60,925 nucleotides of DNA, taken from NCBI RefSeq assembly GCF_020381325.1, contig NZ_JAGSPI010000003.1, forward strand, positions 367,213-428,137. Reading direction: 5' to 3'. Within the stretch, counting starts at the first letter, position 1. Each line of letters begins with the position of its first letter. The notes beneath the pieces were generated by a model. It saw nothing but the letters and a program-made list of their open reading frames with translations. It searched no databases and was not told the DNA's origin. Origin of the DNA: Providencia vermicola (GTDB lineage: Bacteria > Pseudomonadota > Gammaproteobacteria > Enterobacterales > Enterobacteriaceae). Positions 20,014-28,683 of the stretch are shown piece by piece. The position numbers and the translations under genes were made by a program.

Positions 20014-21522
20014 ATGGAAACTTGGATGTATCTATCGCAAGGTTTTGAGGTTGCCCTTGTTCCTCAAAATATCTTGATTGCCTTGATAGGCTGCTTTATT
20101 GGTACCGTAGTAGGTATGTTACCTGGTTTAGGCCCCATTAATGGCGTGGCGATTTTGCTGCCACTGGCCTTTGCCTTGAAGCTCCCTGCCGAGTCTGCAC
20201 TGATCTTGCTCGCCACCGTTTATTTAGGTTGTGAATATGGCGGGCGAATCTCCTCTATTTTACTGAATGTACCTGGTGATGCCGCCGCGATAATGACCAC
20301 GTTAGATGGTTACCCGATGGCAAAACAAGGTCGCGGTGGCGTGGCACTGTCGATTTCCGCTGTCAGTTCCTTTATTGGTTCAACCATTGCCATCGTCGGT
20401 ATCATTTTGTTCGCCCCACTACTTGCCCAGTGGTCACTCGCCTTTGGGCCAGCCGAATACTTTGCATTGATGGTATTTGCCATCGCCTGCCTAGGTAGCA
20501 TGATGAGCCAAAACCCAATTAAATCGCTACTTGCTGCGCTAATTGGTTTGTCTCTTGCCACTGTTGGGGTAGATGCCAACTCTGGGGAATACCGTTTTAC
20601 ATTTGATAGCGTGCATTTATCGGATGGCGTGCAATTTATCGTTGTCGTGATTGGCTTGTTTTCTGTCAGTGAAATTCTATTGATGTTAGAAAGCACGGCG
20701 ACTGGGCAAGGCCTAATTCGTAAAACAGGCCGAATGTTGTTTAACCGTAAAGAAGCCAAAGCCTGTGCTGGCCCTGCCCTGCGCTCGTCATTTATTGGTT
20801 TCTTCGTTGGGGTATTACCTGGCGCTGGTGCCACGATTGCCAGTGCCATCACTTACATGACTGAGAAAAAAATCAGTGGTGAAAAAGGTGACTTTGGTAA
20901 TGGAGATGTGCGAGGAGTTGCCGCACCGGAGGCTGCCAATAACGCTTCTGCGTGTGGTTCGTTCATTCCGATGTTAACCCTTGGGGTACCAGGTTCAGGG
21001 ACAACCGCCGTCATGATGGGCGCATTAACCCTGTATAACATCACACCGGGGCCTGGCATGTTCACTGAACAACCTGACATCGTCTGGGGGTTGATTGCCG
21101 CCCTACTGATTGCCAACGTTGTACTGCTAATTATGAATATTCCGTTAATTGGCTTATTCACCCGTATGTTAACTGTGCCCTTGTGGTTTTTAGTTCCTGC
21201 CATCGCTTGTGTTTCTGCGGTGGGTGTTTATGCGGTTCACAGCACCACATTTGACTTACTGTTGATGATGGGGCTTGGGGTATTTGGCTTTATTTTGCGG
21301 AAAATGAACTTCCCCCTTTCCCCGCTGATTTTAGGCTTTGTACTCGGTGAAATGTTGGAGCAAAACCTGCGCCGTTCGTTATCTATCAGCAATGGTAATT
21401 TCGATATCCTCTGGAGCAGTACCATTTCACAAAGCTTATTAATCCTTGCGGTGTTAGTCCTCGTACTGCCACCAATAATTAAACGAATTCGTAAACGTAA
21501 ACAGCCACACGCTCTCTCTTAG
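20014..21522 (+). CDS. tctA: Tripartite tricarboxylate transporter large membrane subunit TctA
   Basis: The 502-residue channel-forming subunit of the Tct importer, about 11-12 membrane segments. Conserved glycine-rich family motifs are GTVVGMLPGLGPINGVAILLP (about 31-51), EYGGRISSILLNVPGDAAA (about 74-92), and the pseudo-repeat GFFVGVLPGAGATIAS with PEAANNASACGSFIPMLTLGVPGSGTTAVMMGAL. The basic C-terminus (IIKRIRKRKQPH) is probably cytoplasmic. It ends the tctCBA operon before a strong terminator. Uptake is proton- or sodium-coupled in known members. No citrate lyase genes accompany it here. Confidence 0.95.
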   Translation: METWMYLSQGFEVALVPQNILIALIGCFIGTVVGMLPGLGPINGVAILLPLAFALKLPAESALILLATVYLGCEYGGRISSILLNVPGDAAAIMTTLDGYPMAKQGRGGVALSISAVSSFIGSTIAIVGIILFAPLLAQWSLAFGPAEYFALMVFAIACLGSMMSQNPIKSLLAALIGLSLATVGVDANSGEYRFTFDSVHLSDGVQFIVVVIGLFSVSEILLMLESTATGQGLIRKTGRMLFNRKEAKACAGPALRSSFIGFFVGVLPGAGATIASAITYMTEKKISGEKGDFGNGDVRGVAAPEAANNASACGSFIPMLTLGVPGSGTTAVMMGALTLYNITPGPGMFTEQPDIVWGLIAALLIANVVLLIMNIPLIGLFTRMLTVPLWFLVPAIACVSAVGVYAVHSTTFDLLLMMGLGVFGFILRKMNFPLSPLILGFVLGEMLEQNLRRSLSISNGNFDILWSSTISQSLLILAVLVLVLPPIIKRIRKRKQPHALS

Positions 21523-21555
21523 CTCGCCCTGCGAGTACCTTCTCTGTAAAACTTT

Positions 21556-21584
21556 GCCCCAGGTTGCTTTCGGGGCATTTTTTT
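21556..21584 (+). terminator. Intrinsic terminator of tctCBA
   Basis: GCCCC (21556-21560) and GGGGC (21572-21576) form the stem, followed by ATTTTTTT. It lies 34 bases past the tctA stop. Confidence 0.85.
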
Positions 21585-21589
21585 ACTTA

Positions 21590-21940
21590 TCAATTGACAG
21601 GAAGCTTTGTGTAACTCAGTAATATCACATTTCTATCATGTGTGCCTTCACCATAATAGACGTATTTTGACGCTGGTATTGGCATGGATAATGGTTCTTT
21701 TTGATGTTTAATCAACAACGGAAACCGCTTATTGTTGTTAGATACGCATTTAATTTTTGTAATGAACAGGCTTTTAATGCTGTTTATTAAAGCACTACCT
21801 AAAATCTTTAAGTCATTTTTCCAAATTTTGCATCGAGTGAAATCCATATTAGCCCCTTGGTTAACTTTATTTACGCGAATATTATTGCATTCACTCAATA
21901 ATAATAATGTCATAAAGTGAGGTTTTATTATTCGAATCAT
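21590..21940 (-). CDS. Hypothetical protein, possible degenerate lipoprotein
   Basis: A 116-residue reading frame, not recognised. The N-terminus MIRIIKPHFMTLLLLSEC has the shape of a lipoprotein signal (basic start, Leu run, Cys at residue 18), but the residue before Cys is Glu where Gly/Ala/Ser is required, so lipidation is doubtful. A second start at 21847 (MDFTRCKIW, 85 residues) has the better ribosome site (AAGGGG, five bases away). The frame stays open upstream to 22096, overlapping the next gene on the other strand. It could be an immunity-type lipoprotein, a short cytoplasmic protein, or a decaying gene. Confidence 0.35.
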   Translation of the reverse strand: MIRIIKPHFMTLLLLSECNNIRVNKVNQGANMDFTRCKIWKNDLKILGSALINSIKSLFITKIKCVSNNNKRFPLLIKHQKEPLSMPIPASKYVYYGEGTHDRNVILLSYTKLPVN

Positions 21941-22031
21941 TAGCTGTAAATGTTTAATCAGACAAAGACGATTGGCGAAATAACATGCATCAATTAGCTT
22001 ATAAACTCCATTCATCAAAATAATAAGCCTT

Positions 22032-22493
22032 ATGTTTGATAGATTATTTTTTGTTCTATTTAATATCAAGCCCAAACCGTTAGCGCATATTCGCACTGTT
22101 GAGGTGTACGATGAAACTTACGTGATCCACAGCCAAAATCCCGTTATCATCACTGAAAAAGACAGTGGTTATATTCAAATAAAATCATTTGGAAAAATGT
22201 TTATTTATTGCGGGAAAATGCTGCATGTCAGCGTGAGAAAAAATACCAGTTCAGTGACTATTGGCTGGGCAAAAGGGAAGAGCCAAATTTTTGAAGTACG
22301 CAAGAATGTGAAAGATACAGCTAAACAAACCAACTCCAGCCATTCAAACTCAAGTTATGTTCCTCCTTATTATGACCATTCATCCAATGATGATAACCAC
22401 CGTACAAGTAGCAGTTTTTGTTCGAATGATAATTCAAGCTCAGACTGTTCTTCATCAGATTCTGGCGGAGGAGATGGGGGTGGCGGTGATTAA
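22032..22493 (+). CDS. Hypothetical protein with Ser/Asp/Gly-rich tail
   Basis: A 153-residue protein, not recognised. Residues 1-95 are mixed beta-type sequence (VEVYDETYVIHSQNPVIITEKD, SVTIGWAKGKSQIFEVRK) without transmembrane segments. Residues about 100-153 are low-complexity, rich in Ser, Asn and Asp, ending in a glycine/aspartate run. The ribosome site is weak (AATAAGCC). A hairpin with a T-rich tail follows six bases after the stop, which supports a real transcription unit. The amino-acid bias of the tail may reflect secretion or simply low-complexity drift. Confidence 0.55.
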   Translation: MFDRLFFVLFNIKPKPLAHIRTVEVYDETYVIHSQNPVIITEKDSGYIQIKSFGKMFIYCGKMLHVSVRKNTSSVTIGWAKGKSQIFEVRKNVKDTAKQTNSSHSNSSYVPPYYDHSSNDDNHRTSSSFCSNDNSSSDCSSSDSGGGDGGGGD

Positions 22494-22498
22494 TGAAA

Positions 22499-22533
22499 AA
22501 ATGGCAGAAAATCATACTGCCATTTATTTTGTT
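22499..22533 (+). terminator. Terminator of the 22032-22493 gene
   Basis: AAATGGCAG (22499-22507) and CTGCCATTT (22517-22525) pair perfectly and are followed by ATTTTGTTT. Confidence 0.75.
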
Positions 22534-22696
22534 TCCCCTAAAAATCAAACCTTAATTTGATTCTATTATCTGGCATGATGATGACCAACTAAAGAAAAAC
22601 TCATCTACATTCCTTGTCTTAATAATAAACATGAGCAGTATTTATAGCCCACCAAACAAAGAGCGTTTTTCAAAAAAAGAGGCGGCAATATATTGT

Positions 22697-22733
22697 TTTA
22701 TAAAATAAAAAAGCGAGATCCAAAGACCTCGCT
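22697..22733 (-). terminator. Intrinsic terminator of fabB
   Basis: AGCGAG (22712-22717) and CTCGCT (22728-22733) pair; on the minus strand a TTTTTTATTTTAT tail follows. It is placed 32 bases after the fabB stop. Confidence 0.8.
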
Positions 22734-22765
22734 TATCAATAATTCACTTGGATGAACGATATAAA

Positions 22766-23980
22766 TTACGCTTTATATTTGCTCATCACTAATGTGGCGT
22801 TAGTTCCACCAAAACCGAAGCTATTTGACATTACTGTATTCAACGCTTGTTCTGTTGGCTTAGTGACAATATTCAAGCCTGCCGCTTTTTCATCTAAGTT
22901 TTCAACGTTAATACTTGGCGCAATAAAGCCGTGCTCTAACATTAACAAGCTATAAATTGCTTCGTGTACACCCGCTGCACCCAGTGAGTGACCGCTCATG
23001 GCTTTCGTTGCAGAGATAGCAGGAGAGTGTTCGCCAAACACTTCTTGGATAGCTTCTAATTCTTTAGTATCACCGACTGGCGTTGAAGTACCGTGAGTAT
23101 TGATATAATCAATTTTATCAATACCTTGCATTGCCATTTGCATACAACGGACTGCGCCTTCACCCGATGGAGCAACCATGTCAGCACCGTCAGATGTTGC
23201 ACCATAGCCCACGATTTCAGCGTAAATATGCGCACCACGCGCTAATGCATGCTCTAACTCTTCAACAACAACAATACCACCGCCACCTGCGATAACGAAA
23301 CCATCACGGTCTTTATCATAAGTTCTTGAGGCTTTATCTGGGGTTTCATTGTACTTGGTAGACAATGCACCCATTGCGTCAAACTCACAGGTCATTTCCC
23401 AGCTCAGCTCTTCGCCACCACCTGCAAAAATAACATCCTGTTTGCCCAATTGAATTAATTCAACGGCATGGCCGATACAGTGCGCAGATGTAGAACAAGC
23501 AGAGCTGATTGAATAGTTTACACCCTTAATTTTAAACGGTGTTGCTAAGCAAGCAGAAATACCCGATGCCATTGCACGGGTTACCATATAGGGACCCACG
23601 CCGCGTAAACCTTTAGCACGCATACCGTCGGAACCTGCAACTTGGTTGCGTGGAGAACCACCACCAGAGCCGACAACAATACCTGTGCGTAAATTCGAAA
23701 CTTGTTCTTCAGTTAAACCTGAATCCGCAATCGCCTGTTCCATAGACAAGTAAGCATACGCGGAGCAATCACTCATAAAACGATACATTTTACGGTCAAT
23801 CAGGTCTTTAGGATCTAAATTTTTGACATTACCCCAGACATGGCTACGTAGCCCTGCCTCTTTGAATTCTTCTGAGAAAGTGATCCCGGAACGACCTTCC
23901 TTCAGAGAAGCCAGTACTTCTTCCTGGTTATTACCAAGGCTGGAAACAATACCTAGACCAGTGATGACTGCACGCTTCAT
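22766..23980 (-). CDS. fabB: 3-oxoacyl-[acyl-carrier-protein] synthase I
   Basis: Beta-ketoacyl-ACP synthase I, required for unsaturated fatty-acid elongation in type II synthesis. It has 404 residues (E. coli 406). The thiolase-fold triad is visible: Cys in [12 protein letters not shown] (about 163), His in [11 protein letters not shown] (about 296) and His in [12 protein letters not shown] (about 331). The C-terminal [14 protein letters not shown] is intact. The start [10 protein letters not shown] matches E. coli. The upstream region holds FabR- and FadR-type operators, so the usual regulation appears conserved. Confidence 0.97.
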   Translation of the reverse strand: MKRAVITGLGIVSSLGNNQEEVLASLKEGRSGITFSEEFKEAGLRSHVWGNVKNLDPKDLIDRKMYRFMSDCSAYAYLSMEQAIADSGLTEEQVSNLRTGIVVGSGGGSPRNQVAGSDGMRAKGLRGVGPYMVTRAMASGISACLATPFKIKGVNYSISSACSTSAHCIGHAVELIQLGKQDVIFAGGGEELSWEMTCEFDAMGALSTKYNETPDKASRTYDKDRDGFVIAGGGGIVVVEELEHALARGAHIYAEIVGYGATSDGADMVAPSGEGAVRCMQMAMQGIDKIDYINTHGTSTPVGDTKELEAIQEVFGEHSPAISATKAMSGHSLGAAGVHEAIYSLLMLEHGFIAPSINVENLDEKAAGLNIVTKPTEQALNTVMSNSFGFGGTNATLVMSKYKA

Positions 23981-24033
23981 TCGTTACCTCATGTCTATAA
24001 TTATATGATTGCGGGATTACAGGGTGTCACTTT

Positions 24034-24051
24034 AGCTTACACTTGTACGCT
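24034..24051. promoter_or_regulatory. FabR operator upstream of fabB
   Basis: AGCTTACA-CT-TGTACGCT matches the 18-bp FabR palindrome AGCGTACA-NN-TGTACGCT with one mismatch, 54 bases upstream of the fabB start. FabR represses fabB in response to the unsaturated acyl pool. Confidence 0.85.
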
Positions 24052-24055
24052 GAAC

Positions 24056-24066
24056 AAGTCCGATCA
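24056..24066. promoter_or_regulatory. Possible FadR activator site upstream of fabB
   Basis: AAGTCCGATCA matches the FadR core (TGGTC-N-GACCA) at 7 of 10 positions and lies directly beside the FabR box, the arrangement known for E. coli fabB. The match is weaker than at fadI and fadL. Confidence 0.4.
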
Positions 24067-24182
24067 GGGTAAATTTTTGTATTTTTTTCTCTAATGGAGT
24101 AATAACACTTTTTTATGACAGTAGCCTTACATCGCTATCAGCGTTAAAATTTAGCCATTATTTAGTGATCATAGGCTTTATT

Positions 24183-26222
24183 GTGAAAAAGAGCACAGTA
24201 CAAACCGCACGCCTTAGCTGGAATGATGAAGGCACTCCCATGTCTGAGCAATTTGCAGATATCTATTTCTCTAACCAAAATGGGTTAGAAGAGTCCCGCC
24301 ATGTTTTTTTACAAGGAAATCATTTTCCTGAGCGTTTCAAGACACATTCTGATGAAACCTGTGTAATTGCAGAGACAGGATTTGGTACTGGTTTGAATTT
24401 TCTCGTTTTATGGCAGTCTTTTATACAGTTCAAAGCGCAAAACCCACAATCAGCTCTCAAGCGACTGCATTTCATTAGCTTTGAGCAATTTCCCCTGACA
24501 AAAACAGACTTAATTGCCGCGCATCGCTGTTGGCCTGAGCTTTCAGCATTATCATCAGCATTATGTGAAAACTGGCCACCAGCATTAGCAGGTAATCAAA
24601 GAATTATTTTGGAAAATGGCAATATCACATTAGATTTGTGGTTTGGTGATGTTAATGAGCAAATATCTCTTCTTAAAGACAATTTAAACAATAAGATAGA
24701 TGCTTGGTTTCTTGATGGTTTTGCACCGTCTAAAAACCCACAAATGTGGAGCGAACACTTGTTCGCTACAATGGCAAAACTTGCACGAAAAGACGCGACC
24801 TTTGCCACATTTACCGTAGCCGGTTTTGTTAAGCGAGGATTACAACAAGCTGGGTTTACACTGAAAAAAGTCAAAGGATTTGGGCAAAAACGAGAAATGC
24901 TAACTGGGGTATTAGCCGAAAACAATCACCAACACACCGCACCTTGGAGCAAAAGATACCCCGCAGATAACCCAAATGATGTTGCTATTATTGGAGGGGG
25001 GCTTGCCAGCTTAACAGCAGCGTACTCACTCATGAGACGTGGTGCCAAGGTCTCATTGTATTGCCAAGACACTGACGTTGCCCAAAATGCTTCGGGTAAT
25101 CGCCAAGGGGCTATTTACCCGCTACTCACGGGTGTAAATGACCCGCTCGAACGTTTTTTTGTGAGTGCTTTCCCCTTTGCCAAACGCTTTTATCATCAGC
25201 TTGAAACTATGGGCATTCCCTTTGATGGTCAGTGGTGCGGTGTTACTCAATTGGCCTATAACGAAAAAGTTGCCCATAAAATTGCAGGTATGTTAGGCAG
25301 CAATTGGCCTGAAGATTTTGCTGTGGGTAAAACCCATCAGCAGCTTAATGATATTTGTGGTGTTGATGTCAATCACGATGGTATTCATTATCCATCAGGT
25401 GGCTGGTTATGTCCTGCTGAGCTCTGTGAAGGGCTATATTGCTACTTGAAAAATAGTGGCGTTCAATTTTATTTTAATCATAACGTCACGGCATTAGAAC
25501 AAGCCAATAATCTCTGGAAATTACAAATAAGCACTTCTGAAAAAAAAGAGCTAACACGTGTACACTCTACCGTCATTATTGCTAATGGTCATAAACTACG
25601 CCAATATTCACAAACCGTTAATTTACCCATTAACCCTGTCCGGGGGCAAGTTAGCCATATTCCAACGACCCCTACCTTACAAAAACTTAAAAATGTGTTG
25701 TGTTTTGAAGGTTATTTAACCCCCGCGGACAATACCGGAAAACAACATTGCTTAGGTGCCAGTTATCAACGGGGTCACCTTGATTTAGATTATAACGAAG
25801 AAGAGCAGCAAGCTAACCGCCAAAAGCTCATTGATAACTTACCTGATGTTTCATGGCCTCATGAGATTGATATTTCACACCAACAATCACGCCAAGGTAT
25901 TCGTTGCGTTATACGTGACCATTTTCCACTTTTGGGAAATGTGCCACATTATGACCAACATTTAGCGGCTTATCATGATTTGCAGACAAGAATTGCCAAT
26001 AATCAGCCAATTGATGATGCCCCTGTTTACCAAAACTTGTATATTTTTGGTGCCTTAGGCTCAAGGGGACTCTCGACCGCCCCATTGTGTGCAGAAATTC
26101 TTGCCTCGCAGATTTTTGGCCAACCTTTACCATTGGATGATGAAACCTTGGCTGAATTAAACCCTAACCGCTTTTGGGTGAGGAAATTACGGTTAGGTCG
26201 CCCTGTAAAAATACCGTACTAA
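24183..26222 (+). CDS. mnmC: Bifunctional tRNA mnm5s2U biosynthesis enzyme MnmC
   Basis: Performs the last two steps of mnm5s2U34 formation in tRNA: an FAD-dependent domain removes the carboxymethyl group, and a SAM-dependent domain methylates the amine. It has 679 residues (E. coli 668). The N-terminal methyltransferase has ETGFGTGLNFLVLW near residue 60 and DAWFLDGFAPSKNPQMW near 180. The C-terminal oxidoreductase begins with the FAD motif VAIIGGGLASLTAAYSL near residue 266. Start chosen at GTG 24183 (AGG eight bases upstream); another in-frame GTG lies at 24165. Divergent from fabB. Confidence 0.94.
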   Translation: MKKSTVQTARLSWNDEGTPMSEQFADIYFSNQNGLEESRHVFLQGNHFPERFKTHSDETCVIAETGFGTGLNFLVLWQSFIQFKAQNPQSALKRLHFISFEQFPLTKTDLIAAHRCWPELSALSSALCENWPPALAGNQRIILENGNITLDLWFGDVNEQISLLKDNLNNKIDAWFLDGFAPSKNPQMWSEHLFATMAKLARKDATFATFTVAGFVKRGLQQAGFTLKKVKGFGQKREMLTGVLAENNHQHTAPWSKRYPADNPNDVAIIGGGLASLTAAYSLMRRGAKVSLYCQDTDVAQNASGNRQGAIYPLLTGVNDPLERFFVSAFPFAKRFYHQLETMGIPFDGQWCGVTQLAYNEKVAHKIAGMLGSNWPEDFAVGKTHQQLNDICGVDVNHDGIHYPSGGWLCPAELCEGLYCYLKNSGVQFYFNHNVTALEQANNLWKLQISTSEKKELTRVHSTVIIANGHKLRQYSQTVNLPINPVRGQVSHIPTTPTLQKLKNVLCFEGYLTPADNTGKQHCLGASYQRGHLDLDYNEEEQQANRQKLIDNLPDVSWPHEIDISHQQSRQGIRCVIRDHFPLLGNVPHYDQHLAAYHDLQTRIANNQPIDDAPVYQNLYIFGALGSRGLSTAPLCAEILASQIFGQPLPLDDETLAELNPNRFWVRKLRLGRPVKIPY

Positions 26223-26258
26223 CAATCAACTGGCAGCATCAGAAATACGATGCCTGAT

Positions 26259-26774
26259 TTAGGTCAGTTTAATCACCATTGCACAACGGTCTTTTGCAGC
26301 GAACCCTGCGTTGATTTCATATTGCAAAATATCACGCAGGACTTCGGTTAACTCGCTTTCATTCAGTATTTCGAAACCTAATCGCTGGTAATAAGGGGCA
26401 TTCCAAGGTACATCGCGGCAAGTGGTCAAGGTCACAGCCATGATATTACGAGCTCGAGCCGCATCCAGAACCTGTTTGATCAATTGTTTACCTAGCCCCT
26501 GCCCTTGCCATTGCTGGCTGACAGAAACCTCACAAATATGCAGGCTATCATGATGGTTTTCAGCATTGATGAAACCAATCGGCTCACCACTATCATTCAC
26601 TGCCACCCATTCTAATTGCTCTGCGATGAACTCAAGGTGGTCTTGCTGCGTCTGTCCATCACCTTCAGCAAGCCATTTATATTTTTCGATACTCGTGAAT
26701 GCCTGACCAGCAGAGGCTTCAACGGCAGGAAGGTGTTTGGCATCTGTCGGTATCGCTAAGCGAATATGCGCCAT
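26259..26774 (-). CDS. GNAT family N-acetyltransferase
   Basis: A 171-residue acetyltransferase of unknown substrate. The acetyl-CoA motif reads VSVSQQWQGQGLGKQLIKQVLDAARAR (Q-x-x-G-x-G/A loop, about 84-110), followed by the C-terminal PYYQRLGFEIL typical of the fold. It sits between mnmC and yfcL, where E. coli has no gene. The terminator at 26803-26827 separates it from yfcL upstream, so it is probably transcribed alone. Convergent with mnmC. Confidence 0.85.
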   Translation of the reverse strand: MAHIRLAIPTDAKHLPAVEASAGQAFTSIEKYKWLAEGDGQTQQDHLEFIAEQLEWVAVNDSGEPIGFINAENHHDSLHICEVSVSQQWQGQGLGKQLIKQVLDAARARNIMAVTLTTCRDVPWNAPYYQRLGFEILNESELTEVLRDILQYEINAGFAAKDRCAMVIKLT

Positions 26775-26802
26775 AATTTTTACTCATCACAAAATTTAGC
26801 TA

Positions 26803-26827
26803 ACAAAAAAGCGGGCATCCCCGCTTT
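26803..26827 (-). terminator. Intrinsic terminator after yfcL
   Basis: AAAGCGGG (26808-26815) and CCCGCTTT (26820-26827) are perfect 8-bp arms with a four-base loop; TTTTTTG follows on the minus strand. It ends the epmC-yfcL unit before the GNAT gene. Confidence 0.88.
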
Positions 26828-26846
26828 CAATTCATAACACAGAAAA

Positions 26847-27119
26847 TTAAATTGCGTTATTTAATAAGTTTTTCCACATACCTAGAACCAATATTTGGTC
26901 AGGGGGTGTTAACTCACCCGCTTTAATGGCGGTTTGAATGCTGTCTTCTACGCGTTGATACAGCGCTTCTGAGCTAGTTTCATTTTCTTCTTCAAGCTCA
27001 GCCACAGCAAGGGTTAAGTGACCACGCAGGTAACCGCCTGCGAATAGTTCATCATCGCTAGCGTGTTCAACCATATCATCAATTTTTGTCAGTATGCGTG
27101 TTTCTAAATCCGCAAGCAT
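26847..27119 (-). CDS. yfcL: YfcL family protein
   Basis: A 90-residue soluble helical protein of unknown function, clearly E. coli YfcL (92). Conserved blocks are DDMVEHASDDELFAGGYLRGHLTLAVAELE and AGELTPPDQILVLGMWKNL. It lies 27 bases after epmC, as in E. coli, and is followed by a strong terminator. Confidence 0.9.
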   Translation of the reverse strand: MLADLETRILTKIDDMVEHASDDELFAGGYLRGHLTLAVAELEEENETSSEALYQRVEDSIQTAIKAGELTPPDQILVLGMWKNLLNNAI

Positions 27120-27146
27120 GCTTAATCCTTACTTTAGGTGAGTCAA

Positions 27147-27695
27147 TTAGGCAAAAATATCTTCCGGGTACGGGAAGTCTTCTGCACAAAGTGGAGGCGT
27201 ATTGTAAAACGATTGTAACGCATTAATAAAGCGTAATGGGCGCTCAGGAATGCCATTTTGCAAATAAATCATCACTTGTGCATGAACTTTACGCATAAAT
27301 GCAATGCGATCGGGTTCAAAATCCCCTTCTAAATTATCGCAACTGACATTAAAAGGAATTCCCACCGCAACACAAAACAACCAATCAAGAGCTTGAGGTT
27401 TAATTTCAACGACTTCAAACTCACATTGTGTTTTTTCATCACGCCCATCTGGACAATACCAATAGCCGTAATCCACTTGTTGACGTCTTGTTTCCCCTGC
27501 AATACACCAATGAGAAATCTCATGTAGCCCACTGGTAAAAAAACCATGGGCGAACACAATTTGATGATAAGGAACGGCCTCATCTGCTGGTAAATAAATA
27601 GGCTCATCGTCCCCTTTTACCAGTTTGGTGTTATAGGTTTCACCAAAGCATCCATCAAAAATATCAATCAAGTCCTGATAATTATATTTACTCAT
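27147..27695 (-). CDS. epmC: Elongation factor P hydroxylase
   Basis: Hydroxylates the beta-lysylated lysine of elongation factor P. It has 182 residues, identical in length to E. coli EpmC (YfcM). Visible conserved blocks are LVKGDDEPIYLPADEAVPYHQIVFAHGFF, HEISHWCIAG (a probable metal-binding HExxH-like His pair near residue 61), YGYWYCPDGRD and FNVSCDNLEGDFEPDR. The partners EpmA and EpmB are not in the window. It is transcribed with yfcL. Confidence 0.94.
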   Translation of the reverse strand: MSKYNYQDLIDIFDGCFGETYNTKLVKGDDEPIYLPADEAVPYHQIVFAHGFFTSGLHEISHWCIAGETRRQQVDYGYWYCPDGRDEKTQCEFEVVEIKPQALDWLFCVAVGIPFNVSCDNLEGDFEPDRIAFMRKVHAQVMIYLQNGIPERPLRFINALQSFYNTPPLCAEDFPYPEDIFA

Positions 27696-27712
27696 GAATA
27701 ATTTAAATCATC

Positions 27713-28516
27713 TTAAAATAATGAGAGAAACCAAGCTTTTATGACATCACCATGGCTATCGTGGAGTAACTTAATACTCATTAACAACGAAATCACCACA
27801 ATCATTGGCCTGATCAGTTTTTGTCCTTTAGTTAATACCAAACGGGCACCTAACCGCGCACCGATCATTTGGCCCGCCAGCATAACAAAACCAAGCACCC
27901 AAAGAACATGACCTCCGATAATAAAGAATACTAAAGAACCAAAATTGGAGGCAAAATTAAGTAATTTAGCATGGGCAGTCGCTTTGGCCAGATTATAGCC
28001 GAGCAATAACACATAGCCTAATGCCAAAAATGACCCCGTACCTGGCCCAAAAGCCCCATCATAGAAGCCCAGAGTCATACCGATGGCAACGCCAAAAAAT
28101 GGCATACTGAAACGTTGCTGTCTATCTTGTACACCGATTGATGGAGTTAATAAAAAATAGAGTCCAACACAGATAACTAATACTGGAAGTAATTGTTTTA
28201 GGAAGGCGGTATCAATCATTTGAATAACAATCGCACCGAGCATCGCCCCGATCATTGTCATGATGAAGGGAAAAATTTGCTCACGTAGGTCAATCGCTTT
28301 ACGCCTGACAAAATACAAGGTGGAAGAAAAGGAACCCCCAACCGCTTGGAGCTTATTGGTTGCTAACGCTTCAACAGGGGTGATCCCCACGGATAGCAGC
28401 GCTGGGATTGTTAATAAACCGCCCCCACCCGCAATGGAATCGATAAATCCAGCGAAAAGTGCAACAAAGAAAAGTAAAGCATAAACTTCGGGTGCAACGG
28501 CGGTCAGCCAATCCAT
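27713..28516 (-). CDS. yfcA: TSUP family sulfite/sulfonate-type permease YfcA
   Basis: A 267-residue inner-membrane protein of the TauE/SafE (TSUP) family, whose members move sulfur-containing anions; the substrate of YfcA is not known. About eight membrane segments. Family motifs: AGFIDSIAGGGGLLTIPALL (about 21-40) and its internal repeat GFYDGAFGPGTGSFLALGYVLLLGYN, with AKATAHAKLLNFASN between. Length and order match E. coli (269). Its stop is 18 bases upstream of the epmC start, so the three genes may form one transcript. Confidence 0.9.
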   Translation of the reverse strand: MDWLTAVAPEVYALLFFVALFAGFIDSIAGGGGLLTIPALLSVGITPVEALATNKLQAVGGSFSSTLYFVRRKAIDLREQIFPFIMTMIGAMLGAIVIQMIDTAFLKQLLPVLVICVGLYFLLTPSIGVQDRQQRFSMPFFGVAIGMTLGFYDGAFGPGTGSFLALGYVLLLGYNLAKATAHAKLLNFASNFGSLVFFIIGGHVLWVLGFVMLAGQMIGARLGARLVLTKGQKLIRPMIVVISLLMSIKLLHDSHGDVIKAWFLSLF

Positions 28517-28631
28517 TTTTCAATCCAAAATGAGAAATGATGTTGATACGTAATCTATCGCAACCTTGCGTTGCAATATCACAACCCAGATGAAGTATTT
28601 TTAAGGAGGCGTCATCCAAACCTTCATATTA

Positions 28632-28658
28632 AAAGAGCGACTAACCGCTTCGCTCTTT
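28632..28658 (-). terminator. Terminator after aroC
   Basis: AAAGAGCGA (28632-28640) and TCGCTCTTT (28650-28658) form a 9-bp stem 26 bases past the aroC stop; TTAATAT follows on the minus strand, a modest U-run. E. coli has mepA between aroC and yfcA; no mepA is present here. Confidence 0.7.
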
Positions 28659-28683
28659 CTATAACATTAACTACTTTTTAGTA

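Noticed and set aside
20310-20852. A 180-codon minus-strand frame within tctA
   Set aside because: Antisense to a conserved membrane transporter; hydrophobic codons in the sense strand commonly leave the opposite frame open.
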